From Macrococcoides bohemicum (GTDB taxonomy: Bacteria; Bacillota; Bacilli; Staphylococcales; Staphylococcaceae), in NCBI RefSeq assembly GCF_042658685.1, contig NZ_JBHSQY010000002.1: a stretch of DNA of 64,000 nucleotides. One strand, 5' to 3'. The stretch's first letter is position 1; every line of letters starts with the position of its first letter. Shown piece by piece: positions 42,070-51,418 of the stretch. The position numbers were made by a program, and so were the translations under genes. The notes under the pieces are model-generated. The model searched no databases and was not told where the DNA came from. It was given only the letters and a program-made list of their open reading frames with translations.

Positions 42070-43086
42070 ATGGCACAATTAAATGTAGGTATTATTGGAG
42101 TAGGTAGCATTGCTACACATAGACATATCCCTGAATATCAGCTTTTGGAAGATGTAAATATTGTTGCATATTGTGATATTGTACAGGAGCGTGCTTCTGA
42201 ATATGCAGAACAATTTGGTGGCAAAAGTTACGATAACTATAAAGCATTACTACAAGATGATTCTATTGATGCAGTTAGTATCTGTACACCAAACTATTTA
42301 CATGCTGAGATTGCGATAGAAGCTTTAACAGCAGGAAAGCATGTACTGTGTGAAAAACCGATGGCAACAACGATTGAAGATGCAAAACGTATGATTGAAG
42401 CAGCAACCAACTCAGGAAAACAATTAATGATTGCTCAAAATCAACGATTTACAGAAGCACATGAACTAGCTCGTGAAAAACTTTCACAAGGTAAGCTAGG
42501 TAAAATTTATTCATTCAAAACAACCTTTGGCCATGCTGGTCCGGAGTCATGGAGTGTGGACGGTGCTAATAGCTGGTTCTTTGACAAAAGACGCGCTTTT
42601 ATTGGTGCTATGGGGGATTTAGGTGTTCATAAAATTGACTTAATGCATTACTTATTGAATGAAACGTTCACAGAAGTTGGTGCGATGATTGAAACAAGTG
42701 AAAAAGAAGGTACTGTTGATGATAATGCAGTCTTTATTCTGAAAACTAAAAGTGGTGCTATTGGAACAATGAGTGCTGCATGGGTATACAAGGGTGAAGA
42801 AGATAACAGTACAATTATTTATGGTGAAAAAGGCATATTAAAGCTTAACACAGATTCTGAATTTAACTATATCTTTATTGATGAAGAAGGCAATAAAGAA
42901 GCATATAAATTAGGCAAGATACAAACAAATGACGCACAAACGTCAACAGGTACGATAGAGCGATTTATTGAAGCGATTCAAGGTGGTCAACCTGTACCAG
43001 TAAACGGGCAGGATGGATTAGCATCATTAAATGTAATCGTAAAAGCTTTGCAATCAGCACAAGAGAAAAAAGTGGTGAAGATTTAA
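42070..43086 (+). CDS. Gfo/Idh/MocA-family sugar oxidoreductase 1
   Basis: ATG 42070 follows AAAGGTG, two bases after the previous stop. The 338-residue protein has the Rossmann start NVGIIGVGSIATHRHIP, the EKP motif (HVLCEKPMATT) with the likely catalytic lysine, and a late GDLGVHKIDLMH substrate motif. Family members oxidise or reduce sugars with NAD(P). It abuts a second paralog, so the pair may act on the two ends of one pathway. Confidence 0.9.
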   Translation: MAQLNVGIIGVGSIATHRHIPEYQLLEDVNIVAYCDIVQERASEYAEQFGGKSYDNYKALLQDDSIDAVSICTPNYLHAEIAIEALTAGKHVLCEKPMATTIEDAKRMIEAATNSGKQLMIAQNQRFTEAHELAREKLSQGKLGKIYSFKTTFGHAGPESWSVDGANSWFFDKRRAFIGAMGDLGVHKIDLMHYLLNETFTEVGAMIETSEKEGTVDDNAVFILKTKSGAIGTMSAAWVYKGEEDNSTIIYGEKGILKLNTDSEFNYIFIDEEGNKEAYKLGKIQTNDAQTSTGTIERFIEAIQGGQPVPVNGQDGLASLNVIVKALQSAQEKKVVKI

Positions 43087-44133
43087 ATGGAACAATTAAA
43101 GATTGGTATCGTTGGAGCAGGAGGAATCGCAACAGGTAGACACATCCCTACATTCCAGCAGTTCCAGGAAGTTAGTGTAAGTCATATTTATGATATCGAT
43201 GCTGAGAAAGCAAAGATTGTGGCAACTGAGTTTGGTATAGAATATGTTTGTGATACGTATGAAGAAATGCTTGAAGCAGTAGACGCAGTAATCATTACTA
43301 CTCCGAACAAATTTCATGCACCATATACAATCCAGGCACTCAATCGAGATGTTCATGTGATGTGTGAAAAACCGATGGCATTATCAAGTGAAGAGTGTGA
43401 TGCGATGATTGGAGCAGAGGAACGTAGTGAAGGCGTATTACATATCGCATATCATTATCGTTTCATGAAAGAAGCAATAGCAGCCAAACAAATCATTGAT
43501 CAAGGCGTTATCGGCGAACCTCTTGTAATTAACGTAAAAGCAATGCGACGTCGTAAAGTACCTGGTTGGGGTGTGTTTACGAATAAAGAGCTACAAGGTG
43601 GCGGTTCATTGATTGATTATGGTTGTCATCTACTAGATTTAGCGATGTGGTTAGCAGGAGATGTTAAACCTATTGAAGTAAATGGAACGACTTATAATCG
43701 TTTAAGTAAAGACAACCATGACATCGTTAATGAATGGGGAAATTTTGATGCATCCACTTTTGAAGTAGATGACCATGTTACAGCATATGTTAAGTTTGAT
43801 AATCAGGCTTCAATGTTATTTGAAACAAGTTGGGCGGCAAATATTGAACACGATGAAGAATTCATTAGTATAGCAGGTACTAAAGGCGGCATTAATGTAT
43901 TTGATATGAAATACAATACAGCTTCAGAAGGTTTGATGACGACAACCATGATAGATTACGTGCAGGAGAAAAATACTTTCGAGTATTTACAGGCTAGCAA
44001 TTTTATTAGAACAATCTTGCATGATTCAGTATTAAAAGTGAAGTCTGTTGAAGCACGTAACGTATCTAAAATTATTGAAGCAATTTACTTAAGCAGTGCA
44101 CAAAACAAAGCGATAAAAATTCAAAATAGTTAG
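43087..44133 (+). CDS. Gfo/Idh/MocA-family sugar oxidoreductase 2
   Basis: A 348-residue paralog of the preceding enzyme: KIGIVGAGGIATGRHIP at the start, HVMCEKPMALS for the catalytic lysine, and GGGSLIDYGCHLLDLAM downstream. It begins directly after the previous stop. In S. aureus two such genes follow the maltodextrin permeases in the same order. Confidence 0.9.
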   Translation: MEQLKIGIVGAGGIATGRHIPTFQQFQEVSVSHIYDIDAEKAKIVATEFGIEYVCDTYEEMLEAVDAVIITTPNKFHAPYTIQALNRDVHVMCEKPMALSSEECDAMIGAEERSEGVLHIAYHYRFMKEAIAAKQIIDQGVIGEPLVINVKAMRRRKVPGWGVFTNKELQGGGSLIDYGCHLLDLAMWLAGDVKPIEVNGTTYNRLSKDNHDIVNEWGNFDASTFEVDDHVTAYVKFDNQASMLFETSWAANIEHDEEFISIAGTKGGINVFDMKYNTASEGLMTTTMIDYVQEKNTFEYLQASNFIRTILHDSVLKVKSVEARNVSKIIEAIYLSSAQNKAIKIQNS

Positions 44134-44145
44134 GAGAAGATCACG

Positions 44146-45114
44146 ATGAAATTAGGCGTATTCAATCCTTTATTTAATGATTTATCATTTACAGAAATGT
44201 TAGATTATGCACATAAAGCAGGTTTAGAAGCGGTTGAAGTAGGAACAGGAGGAAATCCTGGTAGTGCACATATTGATGTAGATTTACTACTGGAATCAGA
44301 AAGTGCGCGTGAAGAATATTTAGCAGAATTCTCAAAAAGAGGATTGATGATCAGTGCATTTAGTTGTCACGGTAATCCGATTTCACCAAATGAAGCTGAA
44401 CGCGTTGATTCAGATAATGCTTTAAGAAATTCAATTAAACTAGCATCATTGATGAATGTTCAAGTTGTGAACTGCTTTAGTGGTACAAGTGGTGCAGATG
44501 ATAATAGCAAATATCCAAACTGGCCGGTAGTAGCATGGCCAACCGAGTATAAAGATATTTATGATTGGCAATGGGAACAAAAACTTATTCCATATTGGAA
44601 AGAAATAGCGGAACTTGCAAAAGCGCATAATGTAAAGATTGGTATTGAGTTACATGGTGGATTTTTAGTGCATTCACCATACACTATGCTGAAATTACGT
44701 GAAGCTACAAATGAATATATTGGTGCAAATTTAGATCCGAGTCATATGTGGTGGCAAGGGATTGATCCCGTAGCAGCAATTAAAATTTTAGGTAAAGAGC
44801 ATGCGATTCATCATTTCCATGCTAAAGATACATATATTGATCAGGATAATGTCAATATGTATGGATTGTTAGATATGCAGCCGTACGGAGATGTTCTAAC
44901 ACGCAGCTGGACGTTTAGAAGTGTGGGTTGTGGACATGACAAATTCGTCTGGTCAAATATGATGAGTGCATTAAGAACTTATGGCTATGATTATGTAGTC
45001 AGCATTGAACATGAAGACCCATTAATGAGTGTCGATGAAGGATTTAGCACAGCAGTTAAGAACTTAAAAGAAGTATTAATAAAAGAAACGCCTGCAAACA
45101 TGTGGTGGGCATAG
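44146..45114 (+). CDS. sugar phosphate isomerase/epimerase-like TIM barrel
   Basis: A 322-residue xylose-isomerase-like TIM barrel with metal-binding residues in IGIELHGG, NLDPSHMWWQ and HFHAKDTYID, and a late SIEHEDP. Start ATG is after AGGAGAAG. Proteins of this fold epimerise sugars or cleave 3-keto-glycosides when paired with Gfo/Idh enzymes. The actual reaction is not known. Confidence 0.85.
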   Translation: MKLGVFNPLFNDLSFTEMLDYAHKAGLEAVEVGTGGNPGSAHIDVDLLLESESAREEYLAEFSKRGLMISAFSCHGNPISPNEAERVDSDNALRNSIKLASLMNVQVVNCFSGTSGADDNSKYPNWPVVAWPTEYKDIYDWQWEQKLIPYWKEIAELAKAHNVKIGIELHGGFLVHSPYTMLKLREATNEYIGANLDPSHMWWQGIDPVAAIKILGKEHAIHHFHAKDTYIDQDNVNMYGLLDMQPYGDVLTRSWTFRSVGCGHDKFVWSNMMSALRTYGYDYVVSIEHEDPLMSVDEGFSTAVKNLKEVLIKETPANMWWA

Positions 45115-45124
45115 GAGTGATATC

Positions 45125-46234
45125 ATGGCAAATATTAAATTAGAACATATTAAAAAGACATATCCAGGTGGCAATACAGTCGTTAAAGATTTCAATCTTG
45201 AGATCCAGGATAAAGAATTTATCGTATTCGTTGGACCTTCAGGGTGTGGGAAATCAACAACATTAAGAATGATTGCAGGTTTAGAAGATATTACTTCAGG
45301 TGAATTTACAATTGATGGTGTAAGAATGAATGACGTTGCACCGAAAAATCGTGATATCGCAATGGTATTCCAAAATTATGCGTTATATCCACATATGACG
45401 GTATTTGATAATATGGCATTCGGTTTAAAATTAAGAAAGTTACCGAAAGATGAGATTAAACGCCGTGTACATGAAGCAGCTGAAATATTAGGACTTACAG
45501 AATATTTAAATCGTAAACCAAAAGCATTATCTGGTGGACAACGCCAAAGGGTTGCATTAGGTCGTGCAATTGTCCGTGATGCAAAAGTGTTCTTAATGGA
45601 TGAACCTTTATCTAACCTGGATGCTAAATTACGTGTTCAAATGAGAGCGGAGATTTCAAAATTACATGAAAGAATTCAGACAACGACTATCTATGTAACA
45701 CATGACCAGACAGAAGCGTTAACGATGGCATCACGTATTGTCGTATTAAAAGATGGAGATATTATGCAAGTTGGAACACCGCGTGAAGTATATGATCATC
45801 CAGAAAATATATTTGTAGCGGAGTTTATCGGCTCCCCACCAATGAATATCTTTGATGCAACACTTACTGAAAATGGTATAGTTATCGGCAATAAAACATT
45901 TGAAGTTCCAGGTGGTATTATGAAATCTTTAAAATCTCGTGGATACGTGGGGAAAAATATTAAATTTGGTATCAGACCAGAAGATATTCATGATGAGACT
46001 TTATTTATCAATGCTTCATTAAAAACTTCATTTGATTCAACTGTGACAGTAAGTGAGTTACTTGGTTCTGAAGTGATGATCTATTCTCAATTAGAAGGAC
46101 AGGAATTTATTTCTAAAGTAGATGCGCGTAATGATTTATATGCAGGAGATAAGATTACATTAGCATTTGATATGAACAAAGCACATTTCTTTGATGCAGA
46201 AACAACAGCAAGAATAAAAAATGTAAACGAGTAA
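45125..46234 (+). CDS. msmX: ABC transporter ATPase, MsmX/UgpC type
   Basis: A 369-residue ATPase with Walker A GPSGCGKST, Q-loop VFQNYALYPHMTV, signature LSGGQRQRVALGRA, Walker B VFLMDEPLSNLD, and a C-terminal TOBE-type domain (FGIRPEDIHD). It energises the permeases at 38669 and 39535. Such ATPases can serve several sugar importers in Firmicutes, although the second importer in this window has its own. Confidence 0.93.
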   Translation: MANIKLEHIKKTYPGGNTVVKDFNLEIQDKEFIVFVGPSGCGKSTTLRMIAGLEDITSGEFTIDGVRMNDVAPKNRDIAMVFQNYALYPHMTVFDNMAFGLKLRKLPKDEIKRRVHEAAEILGLTEYLNRKPKALSGGQRQRVALGRAIVRDAKVFLMDEPLSNLDAKLRVQMRAEISKLHERIQTTTIYVTHDQTEALTMASRIVVLKDGDIMQVGTPREVYDHPENIFVAEFIGSPPMNIFDATLTENGIVIGNKTFEVPGGIMKSLKSRGYVGKNIKFGIRPEDIHDETLFINASLKTSFDSTVTVSELLGSEVMIYSQLEGQEFISKVDARNDLYAGDKITLAFDMNKAHFFDAETTARIKNVNE

Positions 46235-46255
46235 ATGTGCACGAAGGAGAAAGCG

Positions 46256-47911
46256 ATGAAAAGACAATGGTGGAAAGAAGCAGTTTGTTATCAGGTTTAT
46301 CCAAGAAGTTTCAAAGATTCTAATGGTGATGGTATTGGTGATATTAATGGCATCACTGAAAAGTTAGATTACTTAAAGGCATTAGGTATAGACGTCATCT
46401 GGGTATCTCCAATCTATGATTCACCAAACGATGATAATGGGTATGATATTAGTGATTATCAAAATATTATGAGTGACTTCGGTACGATGGAAGACTTTGA
46501 TCGATTATTACTTGAAACGCATCAACGTGGTATGAAACTTATTATGGATCTTGTCATTAATCATACAAGTGATGAGCATCCTTGGTTTATAGAAGCAAAG
46601 ACATCAGAAAACTCAGCGTATAGAGACTGGTATATTTGGCAGGATAGTAAAGAGGGAAAAGAACCGAATAACTGGGCAAGTATCTTTGAAGGATCTGCAT
46701 GGGAATATGAGCCGGTATCTGAACAATATTATTTCCATACGTTCAGTAGAAAACAACCCGATTTAAACTGGGATAATCAAGAGATGCGTCATGCAATTTA
46801 TAATATGATTAACTGGTGGCTGGATAAAGGAATTGACGGATTCAGAGTAGATGCTATCAGTCATATTAAGAAATCATTTGATAAAGGTGATATTGAAAAC
46901 CCAGAAGGATTAGAGTATGTTCAATCCTTTACAAGGCATATGAATCAGCCTGGCATACAGACGTACCTTGAAGAATTAAAGAGAGAAACATTTGAGAAGT
47001 ACGATATAATGACTGTTGGTGAAGCAAATGGTGTTACAATTGAAGACTCAAATGAGTGGGTTGGAGAAGAAGATGGCAAGTTTAATATGGTCTTCCAGTT
47101 CGAACATCTTAAACTTTGGGAGGTTCATGACAAGAAACTCAACATCTTAAAATACAAAAATGTATTGAATAACTGGCAAGTTGGACTTCATAACAGTGGA
47201 TGGAATGCGCTGTTCATAGAAAATCATGATAGACCAAGAATACCATCTACATGGGGTTCTGAAGACTATCGTATGGAAAGTGCGACTGCTCATGGTGCAG
47301 TATATTTCCTTCAGCAAGGTACACCGTTTATTTACCAGGGTCAGGAAATTGGCATGACGAATTATCCGTTTACCGATATAACTGAGTTTGATGATGTACA
47401 TGCGAAAAATATCTATAATGTGGATCTTGCTGCCGGTAGAGAAGCAGATGACATTATTGCCGACCTGCAACTCAATTCTAGAGATAATTCAAGAACACCG
47501 ATGCAATGGGACAATAGTGAAAATGCTGGATTTACAGAAGGTACACCATGGATGAAAGTTAATCCGAACTATACTATGATTAACGTGCAGGAAGAAGAAA
47601 GAAATGAGCATTCAGTATTAAACTTTTACAAAAAAATGATTCAATTTAAAAAATCACATGATATTGTTACTTATGGTGACTTCAAATTAGTTTATGCAGA
47701 AGATGAACATGTATTTGCATATGTACGAACATTGAATAAAGAAAAGTTATATGTTATCGGAAATTTAACTGATCAGGAAGTGACATTACAATCAGAAAAT
47801 ATTCAATATAACTCAGAAGATATCGTTTTAAATAACTATGCAATTGAAGCACACAATGACACATCATTATCATTAAAACCATTCGAAACAAGAGTATATT
47901 ATGTGAAATAA
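46256..47911 (+). CDS. malL: GH13 alpha-glucosidase (oligo-1,6-glucosidase/maltase)
   Basis: ATG 46256 follows AAGGAGA. The 551-residue cytoplasmic enzyme has the GH13 motifs: DLVINHTSDEHPW, GFRVDAISH with the nucleophile aspartate, VGEANG with the acid/base glutamate, and IENHDRPR with the stabilising aspartate. It hydrolyses terminal alpha-1,4 or alpha-1,6 glucosyl bonds of imported oligosaccharides. Trehalose-6-phosphate hydrolase is a close relative; the ABC rather than PTS context favours an unphosphorylated substrate. Last gene of the operon. Confidence 0.9.
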   Translation: MKRQWWKEAVCYQVYPRSFKDSNGDGIGDINGITEKLDYLKALGIDVIWVSPIYDSPNDDNGYDISDYQNIMSDFGTMEDFDRLLLETHQRGMKLIMDLVINHTSDEHPWFIEAKTSENSAYRDWYIWQDSKEGKEPNNWASIFEGSAWEYEPVSEQYYFHTFSRKQPDLNWDNQEMRHAIYNMINWWLDKGIDGFRVDAISHIKKSFDKGDIENPEGLEYVQSFTRHMNQPGIQTYLEELKRETFEKYDIMTVGEANGVTIEDSNEWVGEEDGKFNMVFQFEHLKLWEVHDKKLNILKYKNVLNNWQVGLHNSGWNALFIENHDRPRIPSTWGSEDYRMESATAHGAVYFLQQGTPFIYQGQEIGMTNYPFTDITEFDDVHAKNIYNVDLAAGREADDIIADLQLNSRDNSRTPMQWDNSENAGFTEGTPWMKVNPNYTMINVQEEERNEHSVLNFYKKMIQFKKSHDIVTYGDFKLVYAEDEHVFAYVRTLNKEKLYVIGNLTDQEVTLQSENIQYNSEDIVLNNYAIEAHNDTSLSLKPFETRVYYVK

Positions 47912-47913
47912 AG

Positions 47914-47943
47914 AAAATCCCTTGAGTTTTCAAGGGATTTTTA
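47914..47943 (+). terminator. terminator of the mal cluster
   Basis: AAAATCCCTTGA/TCAAGGGATTTT stem with a short loop and T-run. Confidence 0.9.
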
Positions 47944-47959
47944 CTATATATTATAAAAG

Positions 47960-48370
47960 TTATTCACCCTTCTTATGCTCAATTACTGTACTACCTTTAT
48001 TCGCAGCAATTTCTTTTGCACGGACAACTGCTTCTTTTTTCGTATCGAACGTTTGAGATGCACGTTTAGAACCTTTTGTTTTCACTTTCCATGACTCGTC
48101 TTCGAAATACACTTCAACGTCATTATCCATTAAATCAACATTCACTGAATCGTTTTTCTTATGCTGTGTAATCTTTTTATTCTTTAATTCATCCAGTTCA
48201 TCTTTTGTCGCATCTTTATACCAGTCTTGAGCTTGTTTCGTAGCGATAGGGATCAAATCTTCCTCTTTGTAACCTTGTTTCAACATTGCGTTACCGATAT
48301 CAATGGCTTTCTTACGCTCGAGTTCATCAAAGTTCTTCCAGCTGTTAGGATAATCTTTCATTGTCCACAT
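47960..48370 (-). CDS. YdaT-like DUF2188 protein
   Basis: A 136-residue basic protein. The front (MWTMKDYPNSWKNF, then RKKAIDIGNAML and IPIATKQAQDWY) resembles Bacillus YdaT. The last 60 residues form a DUF2188 domain (ESWKVKTKGSKRASQTFDTK, then EAVVRAKEIAANKGS). ATG is preceded by GGAGGTTTC. YdaT-type proteins are stress-associated; the function is unknown. Confidence 0.78.
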   Translation of the reverse strand: MWTMKDYPNSWKNFDELERKKAIDIGNAMLKQGYKEEDLIPIATKQAQDWYKDATKDELDELKNKKITQHKKNDSVNVDLMDNDVEVYFEDESWKVKTKGSKRASQTFDTKKEAVVRAKEIAANKGSTVIEHKKGE

Positions 48371-48488
48371 ATCGAAACCTCCTCAAAAATTATATTCATT
48401 TTATATATAACCTGTAATAAATTTCTTAAGCATTTGATATTAAAAAAATTATTTTCCTAACAAATATAGATATATTAATTATGATAAT

Positions 48489-48812
48489 GTGATTACAGTA
48501 AATATTTATTACTCAGGAAATAAAGGCAATGCACGAAAGTTTGCAGAGGAAATGAATCGTACAGGGATAGTAGACAGAATTAAAGCACAACCAGGGAATA
48601 CCCGTTATGAATATTTTATACCCGTTGATGATCCTGAAACAATATTGTTAATCGATAGCTGGGAGAACCAAGAAGCAATTGATAAACATCATGCTTCTGA
48701 AATGATATCAGAAATAACAGAGCTGCGAGAGAAATATGATTTACGCATGAAAGTTGAGCGCTATGTTTCGGATGAATTAGGAGAACATGATGCGAAGTTT
48801 ATAAGAGAGTAG
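48489..48812 (+). CDS. ABM-domain monooxygenase-like protein
   Basis: A 107-residue protein of the antibiotic-biosynthesis monooxygenase (ferredoxin-like) fold: MITVNIYYSGNKGNARKF, GNTRYEYFIPVDDP and LLIDSWENQEAIDKHHAS are typical of YgiN-like putative quinol monooxygenases. The GTG start has no good ribosome site, so expression may be low or the start misjudged. Function is inferred only at family level. Confidence 0.75.
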   Translation: MITVNIYYSGNKGNARKFAEEMNRTGIVDRIKAQPGNTRYEYFIPVDDPETILLIDSWENQEAIDKHHASEMISEITELREKYDLRMKVERYVSDELGEHDAKFIRE

Positions 48813-48925
48813 CTGGGATTCTTTTTTATCTTCTTCTTTTACACAACTTTTTATTTCGTCTATGTACTTTTAATTTAGAAACTATGATATCATTTTATAG
48901 AGATTATTTAAAGGGTAACTGAAAT

Positions 48926-49132
48926 TTGACTGTTAAAATTATGACTTTATGGAATGGCAGATTAGATAGTGCTTATGCGCCTGGTGTCAGTGCACCTGCT
49001 GTATTTGGTATGACACCATTTCAGCTCGAATGTATCGTTCAAGCGGTGCTTCATACGACTAATATAAATTCAGTCAGTATTGGTGAAATGAATCCACAAT
49101 ATGATGTAGATAATCGCACAAATTATGCATAG
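48926..49132 (+). pseudogene. hutG: 3' remnant of formimidoylglutamase
   Basis: The frame encodes SAYAPGVSAPAVFGMTPFQ and a closing IGEMNPQYDVDNRTNYA. These are the last 55 residues of a ureohydrolase of the HutG type, normally about 310 residues. The N-terminal metal sites are gone and no ribosome site precedes it. It ends 27 bp before the glutamate carrier gene gltS; glutamate is the product of HutG. Confidence 0.8.
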
Positions 49133-49159
49133 AATTATTTATTAATAAGGGGGATAAAT

Positions 49160-50350
49160 ATGACGATAACATTAAATGAAATTACGACAGTTTTATTAGC
49201 TTTTTCAGTTTATTTTATTGGTGAATTTTTAATTAAAAAATTGGATTTATTATATCGATTTGCAATACCAGCTCCGGTGATAGGCGGTTTATTATTCGCT
49301 TTAATTGCCTGGCTTTTATCAAGCTTTAATATTTTAACGTTCAAAATGAATACAGAGTTTCAATCGTTGTTTATGTTAGCCTTCTTTACGACAATTGGAT
49401 TAGGCGCAAGCTTTGCATTAATTAAATTAGGTGGAAAGATATTAATAATTTACTGGCTTGCTTGTGGTTTCTTAGCATTGTTACAAAATGTAATCGGTGT
49501 GGGCATGGCAAGTATGTTCGGTATGAATCCTTTAATGGGTGTTGTAATGGGAGCGGCATCTATGGAAGGTGGCCATGGTGGTGTAACAGCCTATGGTACG
49601 ACGATTGAAGAAATGGGTGTTAATGGTGCGTTGTCTATAGGTTTAGCGTCAGCGACATTAGGATTAATTTCCGGTGGTCTTGTAGGTGGTCCGGTTGTTC
49701 AAAACTTAATTAGAAAGTACAATTTGAAACCAACCGACTCAGTAGTAACAAGTAAAAGTTCAGTAGACATTCCGGAAGAAAGTATAGATGCAAATCAATT
49801 TATAAGAACATCAGCGGTTATTGTGTTCTGTATGGCGATTGGTTCATTATTAGGCGATTGGTTTACAAATGCTACTGGATTCGCATTGCCAGGGTATGTT
49901 GGTGCGATGTTCTTAGCGGTCATCGTCCGTAATGTTATAGAAGGTGTTAAGCCTGAGGTGATCAATTTGAAAGTAAACGGAATTATTGGTGATATCACGT
50001 TAGCTGTCTTCTTATCAATGGCATTAATGAGTATTAACTTTGCTGAAATTACTGGTAATGTGGTTCCGATTATTGCAACATTAATTGTACAAGTAATTGC
50101 GATTGTATTATTCGGTCGATTTATATTATTTAAATTATTAGGAAAATCTTATGACAGTGCAGTGATGGTAGCTGGTTTCTTAGGTCACGGTTTAGGTGCA
50201 ACACCTAACGCCATGGCAAACATGGACTCTGTTACAAAATTATTTGGCCCTTCACAAAGAGCGTTTCTCATTGTACCTGTTGTAGGAGCATTCTTAATAG
50301 ACGTATTTTCAGTACCAATCATTATTATGACGATAAATTTATTCAGTTAA
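49160..50350 (+). CDS. gltS: sodium:glutamate symporter
   Basis: Takes up glutamate with sodium. The 396-residue membrane protein has about ten helices and the two GltS repeats with GGHGGVTAYG in the first half and GHGLGATPNAMANMDSV in the second, both part of the substrate path. ATG follows AAGGGGGAT. It lies behind the hutG relic and ends at its own terminator. Confidence 0.93.
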   Translation: MTITLNEITTVLLAFSVYFIGEFLIKKLDLLYRFAIPAPVIGGLLFALIAWLLSSFNILTFKMNTEFQSLFMLAFFTTIGLGASFALIKLGGKILIIYWLACGFLALLQNVIGVGMASMFGMNPLMGVVMGAASMEGGHGGVTAYGTTIEEMGVNGALSIGLASATLGLISGGLVGGPVVQNLIRKYNLKPTDSVVTSKSSVDIPEESIDANQFIRTSAVIVFCMAIGSLLGDWFTNATGFALPGYVGAMFLAVIVRNVIEGVKPEVINLKVNGIIGDITLAVFLSMALMSINFAEITGNVVPIIATLIVQVIAIVLFGRFILFKLLGKSYDSAVMVAGFLGHGLGATPNAMANMDSVTKLFGPSQRAFLIVPVVGAFLIDVFSVPIIIMTINLFS

Positions 50351-50361
50351 TACAAATATGT

Positions 50362-50392
50362 AAAAGCTCAGAATTTTTTCTGGGCTTTTTTT
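50362..50392 (+). terminator. terminator after gltS
   Basis: AAAAGCTCAGAA pairs with TTCTGGGCTTTT (one G-T pair), then a T-run. Confidence 0.85.
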
Positions 50393-50540
50393 GATGGCAA
50401 TAATTTATTTGCTAAATAGTGATTTTATATTAGTGGGTGATTATTTCTCATCGCATATAGTTAATATTGTTGCATATTATTACGATATGTGGGAATGTAT
50501 AAGTATTAATGTGTGAATGCACAAAGGGAGTGTGTGTATT

Positions 50541-51299
50541 GTGACTGTTGATGAGAGATATAATGAAATTTTAAATTTATTGTTAAAGCATAAGAAACTT
50601 CGCTCTAAAGAAACTGCGCATTTATTGAATGTGTCTTTCGAAACGATACGCCGTGATTTTGAAGCATTAGAATTGCAAGGGAAGTTAAAGCGAGTACATG
50701 GTGGTGCTGAATATATTGAACCGAAGTCGGATGTGGAGAAGAATTTCATAGAGCGTGAGAATTTATATGCAGAAGAGAAGAAAGAGATTGCCAGAAAGGC
50801 AACGCAGTTTGTAAAAGAGGGAATGTCCATTGCATTAGATGTGAGTACGACAAATACAGCGATTGCGAGACGTCTTACCAGGAAGTTTAACCGCTTAACC
50901 ATTATTACCAACAGTCTTCCCATCATAGAGATTGTTGCTAAAATAACAACTTTCACAGTTATTGTGCCAGGTGGCGTGTTATATAATCAGGAACGTTGTA
51001 TTATTGGGGATGTTGCGATTGAGCATATTAGCAAATATAATATTGATTTATTCTTTATGAGTTTAAGTGGTATTGATATGCACAAAGGTTTTACAGATTA
51101 CGGTATGGAAGAGGTAAAGATCAAGAAGGCATTTCATTCTCATGCGCAAACTGTTGTGGCTGTTGCCGATCATAGTAAGTTTGATAATGTGTCCCTAATT
51201 CATCTGGGGGATGATTGTTTATGTGGTGTAATAATTACTGATGAGCAATTGGATGAAAATATAAAAGAGAAATATACGAGTAAATATAAAATTATATAG
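50541..51299 (+). CDS. DeoR-family transcriptional regulator
   Basis: GTG 50541 lies ten bases after AGGGAG. The 252-residue protein has a DeoR helix-turn-helix (RYNEILNLLLKHKKLRSKE, then VSFETIRRDFEALE) and a C-terminal DeoR sensor domain of the ribose-phosphate-isomerase fold (DVSTTNTAIARRL, NSLPI, GGVLYNQERCIIGD). Relatives such as GlpR respond to sugar phosphates. It precedes the second ABC cluster and probably controls it. Confidence 0.88.
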   Translation: MTVDERYNEILNLLLKHKKLRSKETAHLLNVSFETIRRDFEALELQGKLKRVHGGAEYIEPKSDVEKNFIERENLYAEEKKEIARKATQFVKEGMSIALDVSTTNTAIARRLTRKFNRLTIITNSLPIIEIVAKITTFTVIVPGGVLYNQERCIIGDVAIEHISKYNIDLFFMSLSGIDMHKGFTDYGMEEVKIKKAFHSHAQTVVAVADHSKFDNVSLIHLGDDCLCGVIITDEQLDENIKEKYTSKYKII

Positions 51300-51310
51300 A
51301 TAGATTGATT

Positions 51311-51340
51311 AAACACACAAATTTATTTGTGTGTTTTTTA
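51311..51340 (+). terminator. terminator after the DeoR gene
   Basis: AAACACACAAAT/ATTTGTGTGTTT stem with a short loop and T-run. Confidence 0.88.
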
Positions 51341-51344
51341 TGTA

Positions 51345-51361
51345 TTTACACATAATTTACA
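51345..51361. promoter_or_regulatory. possible DeoR operator (direct TTTACA repeats)
   Basis: TTTACA at 51345-51350 and 51356-51361, one helical turn apart (11 bp), upstream of the importer operon. DeoR proteins often bind direct repeats. This is suggestive only. Confidence 0.4.
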
Positions 51362-51418
51362 TACTATTAACACTGAATACATAATTACCTTGTATATTAG
51401 CAATGAAAGGAGATCAAC

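Noticed and set aside
45125..47911. Trehalose-6-phosphate hydrolase as the identity of the GH13 enzyme
   Set aside because: No PTS gene or TreR-type regulator is in the cluster; the ABC importer favours an unphosphorylated oligosaccharide.
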